From Bacteroidales bacterium (lineage in GTDB: Bacteria; Bacteroidota; Bacteroidia; Bacteroidales; UBA932), in contig JAEETO010000009.1 in NCBI GenBank assembly GCA_016290385.1, positions 1-41,371 on the forward strand: 41,371 nucleotides of DNA, given 5' to 3'. This document shows, in pieces, positions 23,541 to 30,580 of the stretch. A program made the position numbers and the translations under genes. The stretch's first letter is position 1, and each line of letters opens with the position of its first letter. The notes under the pieces were generated by a model, which made no database searches, had not been told where the DNA came from, and saw only the letters and a program-made list of their open reading frames with translations.

Positions 23541-25136
23541 CTATTGTTGATTACTCTCCGGCTTCTTCGTCAGCGTCCAGGTTTTTCCGTCGTTGCTGAC
23601 TGTCCAATGTAGATGGTCCGTATCCTCGCCCGCTGTCCACGTATTCGTGTCCTTGCCGTCGATGGTCACAGTGCCGCAGGTGCCGTCAAATCCCCTCCCT
23701 ATCGGGGTAACGGCAGCGTCGCCCATCGTGGCGGTGAGGCTCGTCAGTCCGCTGCCAATGGTGATTTTGTCGCAGGTACCATAGATTCCACCGCCAATGC
23801 CCGCTGAACCATAGCCACCTTGGGCCGTGACGGTACAGCCATTAATGGTAATGGCGCCGCAGATGCCGCCGGCTCCGCTGCCGATGCCAGCAGCTTGATA
23901 GCCGCCCGTGGCGGTGACGGTGCCGCCGTTGATGACGATGTTGCAGCCGTCGAGGCGTGCGGAACCTTGTTCGTACTTATATCCGCCGCCGATGCCCGCA
24001 CCGCCGGGGCCGCCGGAAGCCGTCAGATAACCTGTTCCCTGGATTGTGAGCGTCTTGCCTTCAGGGACGAAGATGGCTGGCTGGCCGGTACCTGAGGCCG
24101 TGACGCTGTTCGTGCCCTTGAGGATGATGGTGGCATCGCCTTCGCACTGGATAGCGGGGCCGCTGGTGACGCTGATGGTGGCGCCGCAGAGCGTGTACGT
24201 CCTGCCGTCAGAGATGGTGACGGTACTGAATTTATCGCCCGATATAGGGTTAAACTGTACCGTGACGGGTATGCTGCGGTAGAACTTACCTGCCTCGAGC
24301 TTCACGTTCGTCGAGGAGGTCTCGTAGTAGTTCTTCTCTATCATCCCGTGCTGGTCGTTGTAGTTTCCCTGCACGGAGAACTTGAAGTCCTTACCGTCGG
24401 CGCCGAGCAGGGCCATGTAGACCGCGTCCATAGACGCCTTGGCGATGCTGATGGTTGTGTAGGTGTTCGTGGTTGAGTTGCCCTGCTTCTCGCGGATGGT
24501 GATGGTGTAGTAATTCTCGGTCACGTCGGGGCTCAGTCCGCTGAAGTTGAATTTGCAGATGCACACTTGGTTCTGCATCGTGACGGTGCCGCTGACGGTG
24601 GCCGCGCCGCCGGTGACGGCGATGATGCCATCGCCCGTGGCGGCATCGAGGTACCGGCTGATGTACTCGATAGTGCCGTCCTGCGTGCGGAATTGGCTGT
24701 CCAGGCCGGTATTCAGCTCGCCGTCCTTAGCCAGTGAGTAGGGATAGATGAACTTGGCTGTGCCGCCGTCCTTGGCCTCGGTCAGCAAGGCGCTGATGGT
24801 AGCCACTCCGGTCGCAGCGTCAACTGCCGTGACGGTGGCCAGCGCCTTAGCCTTCGCATCGTTTGTCTTCTCGTAGAAGATGGCAATTTGCTCGTCTTTG
24901 ACCCACGCCACGTTCAGTATCTCCTTGCCGTCTTTTTCGCCCGTGGTGATAGCTTTCGACTGAGGGCCTTCGCCTTTGGGAGCCAATGTCGCTGTAAAGG
25001 TAATCGCTGCCGGCTGCTGTATTTCGGGCGTGTTATCAGGGGTGTCTTCGATTTTGCTGCAGGAGGTCAGGGAGAAGGCTGCAATCAGGCAGAGGAAGGA
25101 TATGGATCGGAATAGATGTCTTTTCATGGTCTTCAC
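23541..25136 (-). CDS. Surface lipoprotein with fimbrillin-like N-terminus and glycine-rich repeats
   Basis: 531 residues. The signal peptide ends in lipobox LTSC (Cys26). The next ~250 residues have the layout of fimbrillin-like Bacteroidales adhesins (ITFTATLAP, WVKDEQIAIFYEK, KFIYPYSLAKDGELNT, CKFNFSGLS). The C-terminal half carries repeated units built on AGIGGG/AGIGSG (GGPGGAGIGGGYK, GYQAAGIGSGAGG, GYGSAGIGGGIYG) alternating with ITINGCTVTAQGG-type strands, suggesting a beta-helix-like repeat domain possibly for carbohydrate or surface binding. It shares its N-terminal design with the 841-residue lipoprotein at 38651. A 51-codon ORF precedes it by 5 bases. Alternative start: ATG at 25127. 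Confidence 0.82.
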   Translation of the reverse strand: MKTMKRHLFRSISFLCLIAAFSLTSCSKIEDTPDNTPEIQQPAAITFTATLAPKGEGPQSKAITTGEKDGKEILNVAWVKDEQIAIFYEKTNDAKAKALATVTAVDAATGVATISALLTEAKDGGTAKFIYPYSLAKDGELNTGLDSQFRTQDGTIEYISRYLDAATGDGIIAVTGGAATVSGTVTMQNQVCICKFNFSGLSPDVTENYYTITIREKQGNSTTNTYTTISIAKASMDAVYMALLGADGKDFKFSVQGNYNDQHGMIEKNYYETSSTNVKLEAGKFYRSIPVTVQFNPISGDKFSTVTISDGRTYTLCGATISVTSGPAIQCEGDATIILKGTNSVTASGTGQPAIFVPEGKTLTIQGTGYLTASGGPGGAGIGGGYKYEQGSARLDGCNIVINGGTVTATGGYQAAGIGSGAGGICGAITINGCTVTAQGGYGSAGIGGGIYGTCDKITIGSGLTSLTATMGDAAVTPIGRGFDGTCGTVTIDGKDTNTWTAGEDTDHLHWTVSNDGKTWTLTKKPESNQQ

Positions 25137-25141
25137 TTCAA

Positions 25142-25297
25142 TTATGGTTCGACACCCTGTGCGAATGGATTATTGTCATCCGGGACATATGGATTGCGGC
25201 CGCGAACGCCATCCGGGCTCTGGCAGACAAGGCCCTCAAACTTTATGTCCACAACGGTGGTTGTCGGGGCTTCATAGTGTTTGCTGATTGCTTCCAT
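25142..25297 (-). CDS. Small ORF (51 residues) paired with the surface lipoprotein
   Basis: ATG 25297 to TAA 25144-25142, on the same strand and only 5 bases before the lipoprotein gene. The product (MEAISKHYEAPTTTVVDIKF, then EGLVCQSPDG and PDDNNPFAQGVEP) has no signal peptide. The pattern YxxPxxxVVDIxxEGxxC is, from memory, shared by many short Bacteroidales ORFs located beside surface lipoproteins and adhesins. Function unknown. It is too long and well spaced to be obvious noise, but this is a pattern judgement. A possible -7 box TATATTCG lies at 25326-25319. Confidence 0.6.
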   Translation of the reverse strand: MEAISKHYEAPTTTVVDIKFEGLVCQSPDGVRGRNPYVPDDNNPFAQGVEP

Positions 25298-25344
25298 AAT
25301 ACACTTCTTTACGGGATGCGAATATAACAATTCTCCTCCACAAA

Positions 25345-25430
25345 GCGGGAGCAAAAGAAGGCAAAATTGCGCCCCGACAGACGACTTTGAGGCCGCAACT
25401 GGCGTAAATCTGCGGTTTTTTGCTTCCAGC
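25345..25430. repeat. Degenerate REP-like inverted repeat
   Basis: GCGGGAGCAAAA at 25345-25356 and TTTTTTGCTTCC ending near 25428 form an imperfect inverted pair resembling the ends of the REPIN at 26261-26345. It lies between the divergent small ORF and the isomerase gene. Mismatches suggest decay. Confidence 0.45.
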
Positions 25431-25534
25431 GACACCCGATGATCCAAAGTTACCTGCACTAATGGGTAAACCGATGAACTGCAGCGGGCTAACAAAAAGA
25501 TAGCGTCAGTGTTTATAAAGTCTGTTGTTTCCAC

Positions 25535-25542
25535 TAAATTTG
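25535..25542 (+). promoter_or_regulatory. Candidate -7 element for the isomerase gene (TAAATTTG)
   Basis: TAAATTTG matches TAnnTTTG and lies 28 bp before the ATG at 25571. A weak TTTA stands at about the -33 position. Confidence 0.5.
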
Positions 25543-25570
25543 CAGAAAACCTTTGGCCATGTCTGTTACG

Positions 25571-26251
25571 ATGAAAACAACGACAATCCTTACCATTGTC
25601 CTGCTGGGGGCAATGATGCTGGCGGGATGCCGGCAGAAAGAAACGCATGTGGTGATGGAAACCACGGTGGGGACGATCGAATTGAAACTCTACGACGAGA
25701 CGCCGCTGCACCGCGACAACTTCATCCAGCTGGTGAAGGAGAACGCCTTCGACTCGCTGCTCTTCCACCGCGTGATCCAGGACTTCATGATCCAGGGCGG
25801 CGACCCCGACTCGAAGCATGCCGCTCCTGGCGTGCTGCTGGGTGAGGGCGACAGGCCTTATACCTTGCCCGCCGAGTTCCGGCTTGAGCAGGGCATCTAC
25901 CACCGCCGTGGCGTCATCGCCTCCGCCCGCGAGGGCGACGACGTCAATCCGGAGCGGCGCAGTTCGGCCATGCAGTTCTACATCGTCTGGGGCAAGGTCT
26001 TCGATGACGAAGGGCTGGACAAGGTCCAGGAGCGTCTGGACCAGCGCACGGGCGGAAGCGTCCGGCTTACGCCTGAGATGCGCGAGGTCTACAAGACCGT
26101 CGGCGGCACGCCCCATCTGGACGGCCAGTACACTGTCTGGGGCGAAGTGGTGGACGGCCTCGACGTCGTCGACGCCATCCAGCGCGTCCCCACCGACGCC
26201 AACGACCGTCCGCTCGAAGACGTCCGTATCCTCCGCACATACTTGCGCTGA
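25571..26251 (+). CDS. Lipoprotein cyclophilin-type peptidyl-prolyl isomerase
   Basis: 226 residues from ATG 25571; an alternative ATG lies four codons upstream. Lipobox MLAGC gives Cys20, so the enzyme is anchored in the cell envelope. The cyclophilin domain is recognisable: TTVGTIELKLYDETPLHRDNF, SLLFHRVIQDFMIQGGDP (FHRVI...QGGD block), then GVIASAREGDDVNPERRSSA and MQFYIVWGKVFDDEGLDKVQ. The usual cyclophilin GSQFFI block appears as SSAMQFYIVWG, with an insertion before the final YTVWGEVVDGLDVVDAI. It catalyses cis-trans isomerisation of prolyl bonds in exported proteins. The next gene also encodes a lipoprotein processing enzyme. Confidence 0.9.
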   Translation: MKTTTILTIVLLGAMMLAGCRQKETHVVMETTVGTIELKLYDETPLHRDNFIQLVKENAFDSLLFHRVIQDFMIQGGDPDSKHAAPGVLLGEGDRPYTLPAEFRLEQGIYHRRGVIASAREGDDVNPERRSSAMQFYIVWGKVFDDEGLDKVQERLDQRTGGSVRLTPEMREVYKTVGGTPHLDGQYTVWGEVVDGLDVVDAIQRVPTDANDRPLEDVRILRTYLR

Positions 26252-26260
26252 ATTTGAAGT

Positions 26261-26345
26261 GCCGGGAGCAAAAACCCGCCAATTCGCTCCCGCGACACCG
26301 AAAAACGCCGTTCCGGGCGCAAAGTGGCGGGTTTTTGCTCCCGGC
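26261..26345. repeat. REPIN-like element: two inverted copies of a ~32 bp unit
   Basis: GCCGGGAGCAAAAACCCGCC and the next base (26261-26281) are the exact reverse complement of 26325-26345, a perfect 21 bp inverted repeat with a 43-base centre. Each half extends inward to a second GC-rich box (GCTCCCG on the left, CCGGGCGC on the right), so each half is a ~32 bp unit with its own small stem. This is the layout of REP doublets (REPINs). Single or decayed relatives are at 33106-33140, 21406-21484 and 25345-25430. It lies between the isomerase and deformylase genes. Confidence 0.8.
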
Positions 26346-26352
26346 ATCCCAG

Positions 26353-26360
26353 TATATTTG
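26353..26360 (+). promoter_or_regulatory. Candidate -7 element for the deformylase gene (TATATTTG)
   Basis: TATATTTG fits TAnnTTTG and lies 21 bp before ATG 26382. A TTTG at 26334-26337 inside the REPIN arm could be a -33 box with a short 15 bp spacer. Confidence 0.5.
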
Positions 26361-26381
26361 ACAAATATTGACTTGAAAACG

Positions 26382-27023
26382 ATGGATACCAAAGCATTTG
26401 AATTTCTCTTGTTGCGCAAGCTAGTCATGCGTCTGAGGCTGGCCATGGCGCTGTGCTTCGGGCTGATGGCGGCCGCTTGCCAGCAGGCAGGCGACTGGAC
26501 AGAAGCGGAGCGGATGCTGGTCGGGGGCCAGCCTGCTGTCATGCGTGTGCTGACAGTGGACGATGCGGACGATCTGGCTGTCCTCAGGACGCCGTGCCAG
26601 GATCTTTCGCCCCGTGCGCTCACGGATCCGCTTTATCTGGAATTGGCCGGCAAGATGCTGGCCACGGTCACTTCGCCGGAGCAGGACGGTGTGGGCATCG
26701 CCGGCCCACAGGTCGGCATCTCCCGCCGCATCGTCGCCGTCCAGCGATTCGACAAGGAAGGAGAGCCTTTCGAAGTCTATCCGAATATCCGCATCACGGC
26801 GCAGCGGGGAGAACGGCAGCCCGGCCCGGAAGGCTGCCTGTCCGTTCCGGGCCGCCGCGGCGAGGTGCTCCGCTACCGTGATATCGATATCACCTATACC
26901 CTTCCCGAAACCGGCCGCGATACGACGGAACGGGTAGAAGGCTTCACCGCCGTCATCTTCCAGCATGAAGTCGACCATCTCGACGGCATCCTCTACATCG
27001 ACAAGCTGCAGGAAGAGAATTGA
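26382..27023 (+). CDS. Lipoprotein peptide deformylase
   Basis: 213 residues from ATG 26382. All three deformylase motifs are present: GVGIAGPQVG (motif 1, Gly for the usual second Ala), EGCLSVP (Cys152), and QHEVDH (His195, catalytic Glu196, His199). The metal site is therefore intact, and the reaction would be removal of N-formyl groups. The unusual part is the N-terminus: MRLRLAMALCFGLMAAAC ends in a lipobox (Cys33 from the first ATG), predicting an envelope-anchored enzyme. ATG 26427 (MRLRL) is an equally good start and gives a more typical signal. The housekeeping deformylase is presumably elsewhere. Confidence 0.88.
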   Translation: MDTKAFEFLLLRKLVMRLRLAMALCFGLMAAACQQAGDWTEAERMLVGGQPAVMRVLTVDDADDLAVLRTPCQDLSPRALTDPLYLELAGKMLATVTSPEQDGVGIAGPQVGISRRIVAVQRFDKEGEPFEVYPNIRITAQRGERQPGPEGCLSVPGRRGEVLRYRDIDITYTLPETGRDTTERVEGFTAVIFQHEVDHLDGILYIDKLQEEN

Positions 27024-27079
27024 TGGCCTTGCTTGACGAGAAAATAAGCCAATTATTATGATTTTATCAAGTTTCGGAT

Positions 27080-27087
27080 TATCTTTG
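27080..27087 (+). promoter_or_regulatory. Candidate -7 element for sdhC (TATCTTTG)
   Basis: TATCTTTG matches TAnnTTTG, 45 bp before the sdhC ATG, in an AT-rich gap. No TTTG at -33. Confidence 0.5.
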
Positions 27088-27132
27088 CATAATTAATGCG
27101 GCAATAACACGAAAAAATAATAAACGCAAACT

Positions 27133-27801
27133 ATGGCAAGCATATTCAAGTCATCCATCGGAAAGAAACTGCTGATGAGCATCAGCGGTCTCTGCCTCAT
27201 CCTCTTCCTCACCTTCCACATGGTGATGAACCTGACCTATGTCTTCGATCCGGACAGTGTCGTTTACGGCACCATCTGCGAGATTCTCTCGATGGGCTGG
27301 GTCAATGTGGTCGTACCGGTTTTGGCCGCCTTCTTCGTGGTCCACATCGTCTACGCCTTCATCCTGACGATCGGCAACCTCAAGGCCCGCGGTGACCAGC
27401 GCTATGCCGTTCCGAACAAGGCCAAGACCGACTCCTGGTCCGCCCGCAATATGTTTGTCCTAGGCCTGATCGTCCTGCTGGGCATCGCGCTCCACCTCAC
27501 GGATTTCTGGGCCAAGATGCAGCTGCAGAACTGGCTCGGCGGCGCTGAGGAGAACCCGTACGACCTGATGGCGCTGACCTTCGGCCGCTGGTGGGTTACC
27601 GCGATGTACATCATCTGGTTCGCGGCCTTGTGGTTCCACCTTACCCACGGCTTCTGGAGCGCCCTCCAGACCCTCGGCTGGAACAACAACATCTGGATGA
27701 AGCGTTGGAAATGGATCACCTGCATCTATGTGACCCTTCTGATGCTGGGCTTTGTGCTCGTCGCCCTCTACGCCTACTGCAAGGCCAACGGCTGCTGCTA
27801 G
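27133..27801 (+). CDS. sdhC: Succinate dehydrogenase/fumarate reductase cytochrome b subunit
   Basis: A 222-residue membrane protein of the di-heme SdhC type found in Bacteroidota. It starts FKSSIGKKLLMSISGLCLIL and has five membrane spans, with candidate heme ligands His29 (LTFHMVMNL), the VVHIVYAF, LHLTDFW and LWFHLTHGFW histidines. It anchors the SdhAB catalytic subunits and passes electrons to or from menaquinone. Oddly, no sdhA or sdhB follows: the stop codon overlaps the stop of the convergent hemW gene (shared CTAG). The protein looks complete, so the other subunits should lie elsewhere. Confidence 0.93.
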   Translation: MASIFKSSIGKKLLMSISGLCLILFLTFHMVMNLTYVFDPDSVVYGTICEILSMGWVNVVVPVLAAFFVVHIVYAFILTIGNLKARGDQRYAVPNKAKTDSWSARNMFVLGLIVLLGIALHLTDFWAKMQLQNWLGGAEENPYDLMALTFGRWWVTAMYIIWFAALWFHLTHGFWSALQTLGWNNNIWMKRWKWITCIYVTLLMLGFVLVALYAYCKANGCC

Positions 27802-28865
27802 TCGGGAAACAGCTCGCGGATGATGCTGTCCGAAACGAAGAGTTCCCGGACAGGAATCCGCAGACGATCCGTATCCCGCTCAATCTTACCGGTCTTGGAC
27901 AATCGCTCCAGGACCGGTTCTTTTTGTGCCAGCAATGCCCGTTCTTCCGCTGTAAGAGCGGCTAATGGCAGCCCCTGTACGGTCCGCAGGGCGAGCATGA
28001 GTTTTTCTTCGTAGACTTCCCTGTCGGAGAGCGTCTCGCTGCCGTACTGGCGCCCGGCGAGATAAGCGTCGATGTCGGGGGAGTTCCAGCTGCGCCGGCG
28101 CCTGCCGTCAAAAGAATGCGCGCCGGCACCGAAACCCAGATAGGGCTCCCGCGACCAATAAGCACTATTGTGCCGGGATTCCCGTCCCGGAAGGGCATAG
28201 TTCGAAATCTCGTATTGGATGAAGCCGTTGGCCGTCAGGCGCTCCTGCAGCAGATGATACTGCCGGCGGCAGCGTTCCTCGTCGGCATCGCCCCAACGCC
28301 CCATCATCTGGTAGCAGGAGATATGCTCAGGCTGCAGGGCCAGCGCCCGGTCGACCGAAGCGAGCCAGCCGGCGTCGGTCAGACCCTGGAAGCCGAAGAT
28401 CAGGTCGAGCGAAAGGTTGTCGCAGCCGGCGCGGCGCAGCGTCGCACAGGCCTCAACGGCCTGCGCGGCCGTGTGCCGCCGCCGCATCCAGCGCAGCTGC
28501 GCGTCGTCGAACGACTGCACTCCCATGCTCACGCGGCTGACGCCCATGTCCCGAAGGGCATCAGCTTTCGCCGGTGTCACGTCGTCGGGGTTGACCTCGA
28601 CGGTGAATTCAGCCCAGTCACGGACGCCGAAGCTGCTGCGGCACTGCTCTGCCACTTGCAGCAGCAGGGAGGCGGGCAGCAAAGAAGGCGTCCCCCCGCC
28701 GAAATACAAGGTCGTCGGGGGGACGCTGAGTTCTTCCGCACGGTCGCGGATTTCCTGCATCAGGGCTTCTGCGTAGGGTTTCCAGTCTTTTCTCACGCGC
28801 GCATAGAAGTCGCAGTAGATGCACTTTGACGCGCAGAAGGGAAAGTGGACGTAGAGGCCCGGCAT
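27798..28865 (-). CDS. hemW: HemW-like radical SAM protein
   Basis: 355 residues. The radical SAM cluster motif CASKCIYC gives Cys11, Cys15 and Cys18, directly after MPGLYVHFPF as in HemW. Further family blocks: YFGGGTPSLLP, TVEVNPDDVT, RVSMGVQSFDDAQLRWMRR, NLSLDLIFGFQGLT and YEISNYALPGRESRHNSAYW. HemW proteins are heme chaperones/transfer factors, often mis-annotated as oxygen-independent coproporphyrinogen oxidase, because they lack features of the true oxidase HemN. It lies 4 bp after the coiled-coil gene, likely the same operon. Confidence 0.9.
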   Translation of the reverse strand: MPGLYVHFPFCASKCIYCDFYARVRKDWKPYAEALMQEIRDRAEELSVPPTTLYFGGGTPSLLPASLLLQVAEQCRSSFGVRDWAEFTVEVNPDDVTPAKADALRDMGVSRVSMGVQSFDDAQLRWMRRRHTAAQAVEACATLRRAGCDNLSLDLIFGFQGLTDAGWLASVDRALALQPEHISCYQMMGRWGDADEERCRRQYHLLQERLTANGFIQYEISNYALPGRESRHNSAYWSREPYLGFGAGAHSFDGRRRRSWNSPDIDAYLAGRQYGSETLSDREVYEEKLMLALRTVQGLPLAALTAEERALLAQKEPVLERLSKTGKIERDTDRLRIPVRELFVSDSIIRELFPD

Positions 28866-28869
28866 AGGG

Positions 28870-29802
28870 CTATTTCAGGACCATCTCAGCCGTGCCGAGC
28901 TTGGTCTCTTCGGTGTAGTATTCCACCGTGTACTTGCCTTTCGAGAAGTTCTCCGAAGAGGCGAAGTAGATGCAGATCTCCACTTCCTCGCCCTGGTAGT
29001 CCACTTCGCGGAGGGCCGAGTAGATCATCTGTTCACCGTCGCAGACGAAGACTTTTCCGGTGTCGTCGGTCATCAGGATATCGTCCGGTCCCTTGACGCG
29101 GATGTAGATGGTACGCCAGCCGCGTTCGGCGATGCTGTTTTCAATCAGGCTCATGCAGGCGCGGAGCTTGCGGGCGCGGCTGCTGCGGTCGGTGACCTTG
29201 TTCGATTCGTTGATGGCCACCAGGTTGAAGCCGCGGCCTTTGACTACGGCGCCGGCCGATGCGATCTTCGAGAGCTCGTCGGTGGTGCTGCGCAGGTCTT
29301 CATACTGGCGCTTGCTTTCCTGGGCCTCGCGGCGGGCGGCCGTAGCTTCGTTCCGCAGGGAGGTGTTGAGGGTGTTGAGCGAGTCGATCTGCCGGATGTA
29401 TCCTTTCATGATGGAACGCAGGGTGCCGAGTTCCTGCTCGTACTGGCGGATCTTGGCACGGTTGGTGGCTTCGGTTTTCTGGAGCCGGTCGATCAGCTGT
29501 TCCACTTTGACTTTCTCCACGTTGAGGGAATCGTTGAGGGCGGAGTTGGTCGTGCTGAGGGCTTCGTAGTCGCCATGGAGGGCGATCAGTTCGTTGGTCA
29601 GGTTCTGCTTGTCGATATTGAGGTCTTTCACCAGGGCGTTCTTCTTGACCATCATCACGCCCAGAACCACCGCCAGGGCTGCGGCGATCACGCCGAGGGC
29701 GATGGCTGCCGTGCGCATCGATTTGCTGGCGCCGCCATTGTCACTTCTTTTGCTAGGATGATCTTTTTCAAACTGGATCATCTCTTCATCAAGTTCTTCC
29801 AT
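28870..29802 (-). CDS. Single-pass membrane protein with a long coiled coil
   Basis: 310 residues of unknown function. An acidic cytoplasmic start (MEELDEEMIQFEKDHPSKRS) is followed by one membrane helix at about residues 30-52 (TAAIALGVIAAALAVVLGVM), then about 120 residues of heptad-rich coiled coil (EQLIDRLQKTEATNRAKIRQ and on) and a beta-rich C-terminal domain (VVKGRGFNLVAINESNKVT, then GWRTIYIRVKGPDDILM). It is probably periplasmic and oligomeric. The same general layout is known from uncharacterised Bacteroidales proteins. It is first in an operon with hemW; a -7 box lies upstream. Confidence 0.75.
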   Translation of the reverse strand: MEELDEEMIQFEKDHPSKRSDNGGASKSMRTAAIALGVIAAALAVVLGVMMVKKNALVKDLNIDKQNLTNELIALHGDYEALSTTNSALNDSLNVEKVKVEQLIDRLQKTEATNRAKIRQYEQELGTLRSIMKGYIRQIDSLNTLNTSLRNEATAARREAQESKRQYEDLRSTTDELSKIASAGAVVKGRGFNLVAINESNKVTDRSSRARKLRACMSLIENSIAERGWRTIYIRVKGPDDILMTDDTGKVFVCDGEQMIYSALREVDYQGEEVEICIYFASSENFSKGKYTVEYYTEETKLGTAEMVLK

Positions 29803-29829
29803 CGCTGTACTTTTTTCTTAAAGTTTATG

Positions 29830-29837
29830 CAAAATTA
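29830..29837 (-). promoter_or_regulatory. Candidate -7 element for the coiled-coil gene (TAATTTTG)
   Basis: Minus-strand TAATTTTG 27 bp before the ATG at 29802. It sits two bases from the oppositely directed element at 29840-29847, so the two promoters share one short AT-rich core. Confidence 0.5.
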
Positions 29838-29839
29838 TA

Positions 29840-29847
29840 TATTTTTG
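29840..29847 (+). promoter_or_regulatory. Candidate -7 element for the 29872 gene (TATTTTTG)
   Basis: TATTTTTG 24 bp before the ATG at 29872; divergent partner of 29830-29837. Confidence 0.5.
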
Positions 29848-29871
29848 TAAAGATAACCAATCTTAATCACC

Positions 29872-30357
29872 ATGAGATACCTGATCCGTGCGCTCAAATA
29901 TCTGCTTTATTTTGCCATCATCTTCGTTCTGATGGTAGGTATCATCTACCTGTTTTCCAGCCAGAAAGCAGCCGGCCTGAGTTTCGTCGACCTCTTCAAG
30001 GAAGGTTCGCTGCCCAAGATCATGCTGTTTTTCGTGGCTGTCGCCGCTCTCTATCCCTACCTGAGTTTCCAGAAAAAAGAACTGTACCTCAACGGCCCGT
30101 TCACAAACTATGCCGAAATGGTCGACGAGGTGATGAAGTCGCTGGATTATGTCCCGGAAAAGAAAGAGGCGGATTGCGTGACCTATGTCAAGCGCAGCGC
30201 GTATGCCCGCCTGACGCGCATGTATGAAGACCGGATCACTTTCATGACCGCAGACAATCCTGTCATCGTCGAAGGCTACCGCAAGGACCTGCTGCGCATC
30301 CTCAGCCTCATCAACCACCGCGTCCGCCAGGAAAGCCGCGAACATGAAGAAGCATAA
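29872..30357 (+). CDS. Small inner-membrane protein, conserved hypothetical
   Basis: 161 residues with two predicted membrane helices near the N-terminus (ALKYLLYFAIIFVLMVGIIY and LPKIMLFFVAVAALYPYL), then a soluble charged domain (EMVDEVMKSLDYVPEKKEAD, TRMYEDRITFMTADNPVIVE). No known catalytic motif. It overlaps the next gene by 14 bp, so the two are translated together. I recognise the type as a Bacteroidales conserved membrane protein but not a function. Confidence 0.75.
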   Translation: MRYLIRALKYLLYFAIIFVLMVGIIYLFSSQKAAGLSFVDLFKEGSLPKIMLFFVAVAALYPYLSFQKKELYLNGPFTNYAEMVDEVMKSLDYVPEKKEADCVTYVKRSAYARLTRMYEDRITFMTADNPVIVEGYRKDLLRILSLINHRVRQESREHEEA

Positions 30358-30571
30358 AACCATCATCACTATGAAAGTCGCTGCAGAATACTACAATGAG
30401 TACGATGCCGAGATTGCCAAGGGCCGTCTCGCCAGTGAGGGCATCAAGGCCGTGATCATGAACCTCAACAGCAGTTATCCGGGCGTCCAAATGGGGCGCC
30501 ACGGCATCCAGCTGATGGTCAACGAGGAAGACCTCGAAACCGCCCAGATGATCCTGGACACTCCCGCCTAG
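30344..30571 (+). CDS. DUF2007-family small protein
   Basis: 75 residues. The core KVAAEYYNEYDAEIAKGRLA, SEGIKAVIMN, and GIQLMVNEEDLETAQMIL match DUF2007 (putative signal-transducing) proteins: a small ferredoxin-like fold, strand-helix-strand. Start at ATG 30344 overlaps the membrane-protein gene; ATG 30371 (MKVAAEYY) is the alternative and fits the domain start better. Function unknown; by context it may partner with the membrane protein. Confidence 0.8.
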   Translation: MKKHKTIITMKVAAEYYNEYDAEIAKGRLASEGIKAVIMNLNSSYPGVQMGRHGIQLMVNEEDLETAQMILDTPA

Positions 30572-30580
30572 GTTCCCGCC

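Noticed and set aside
23541-24100. Tandem repeats in the glycine-rich lipoprotein as a CRISPR-like array
   Set aside because: Repeats are imperfect, in frame and encode AGIGGG-type protein units; there are no uniform spacers.
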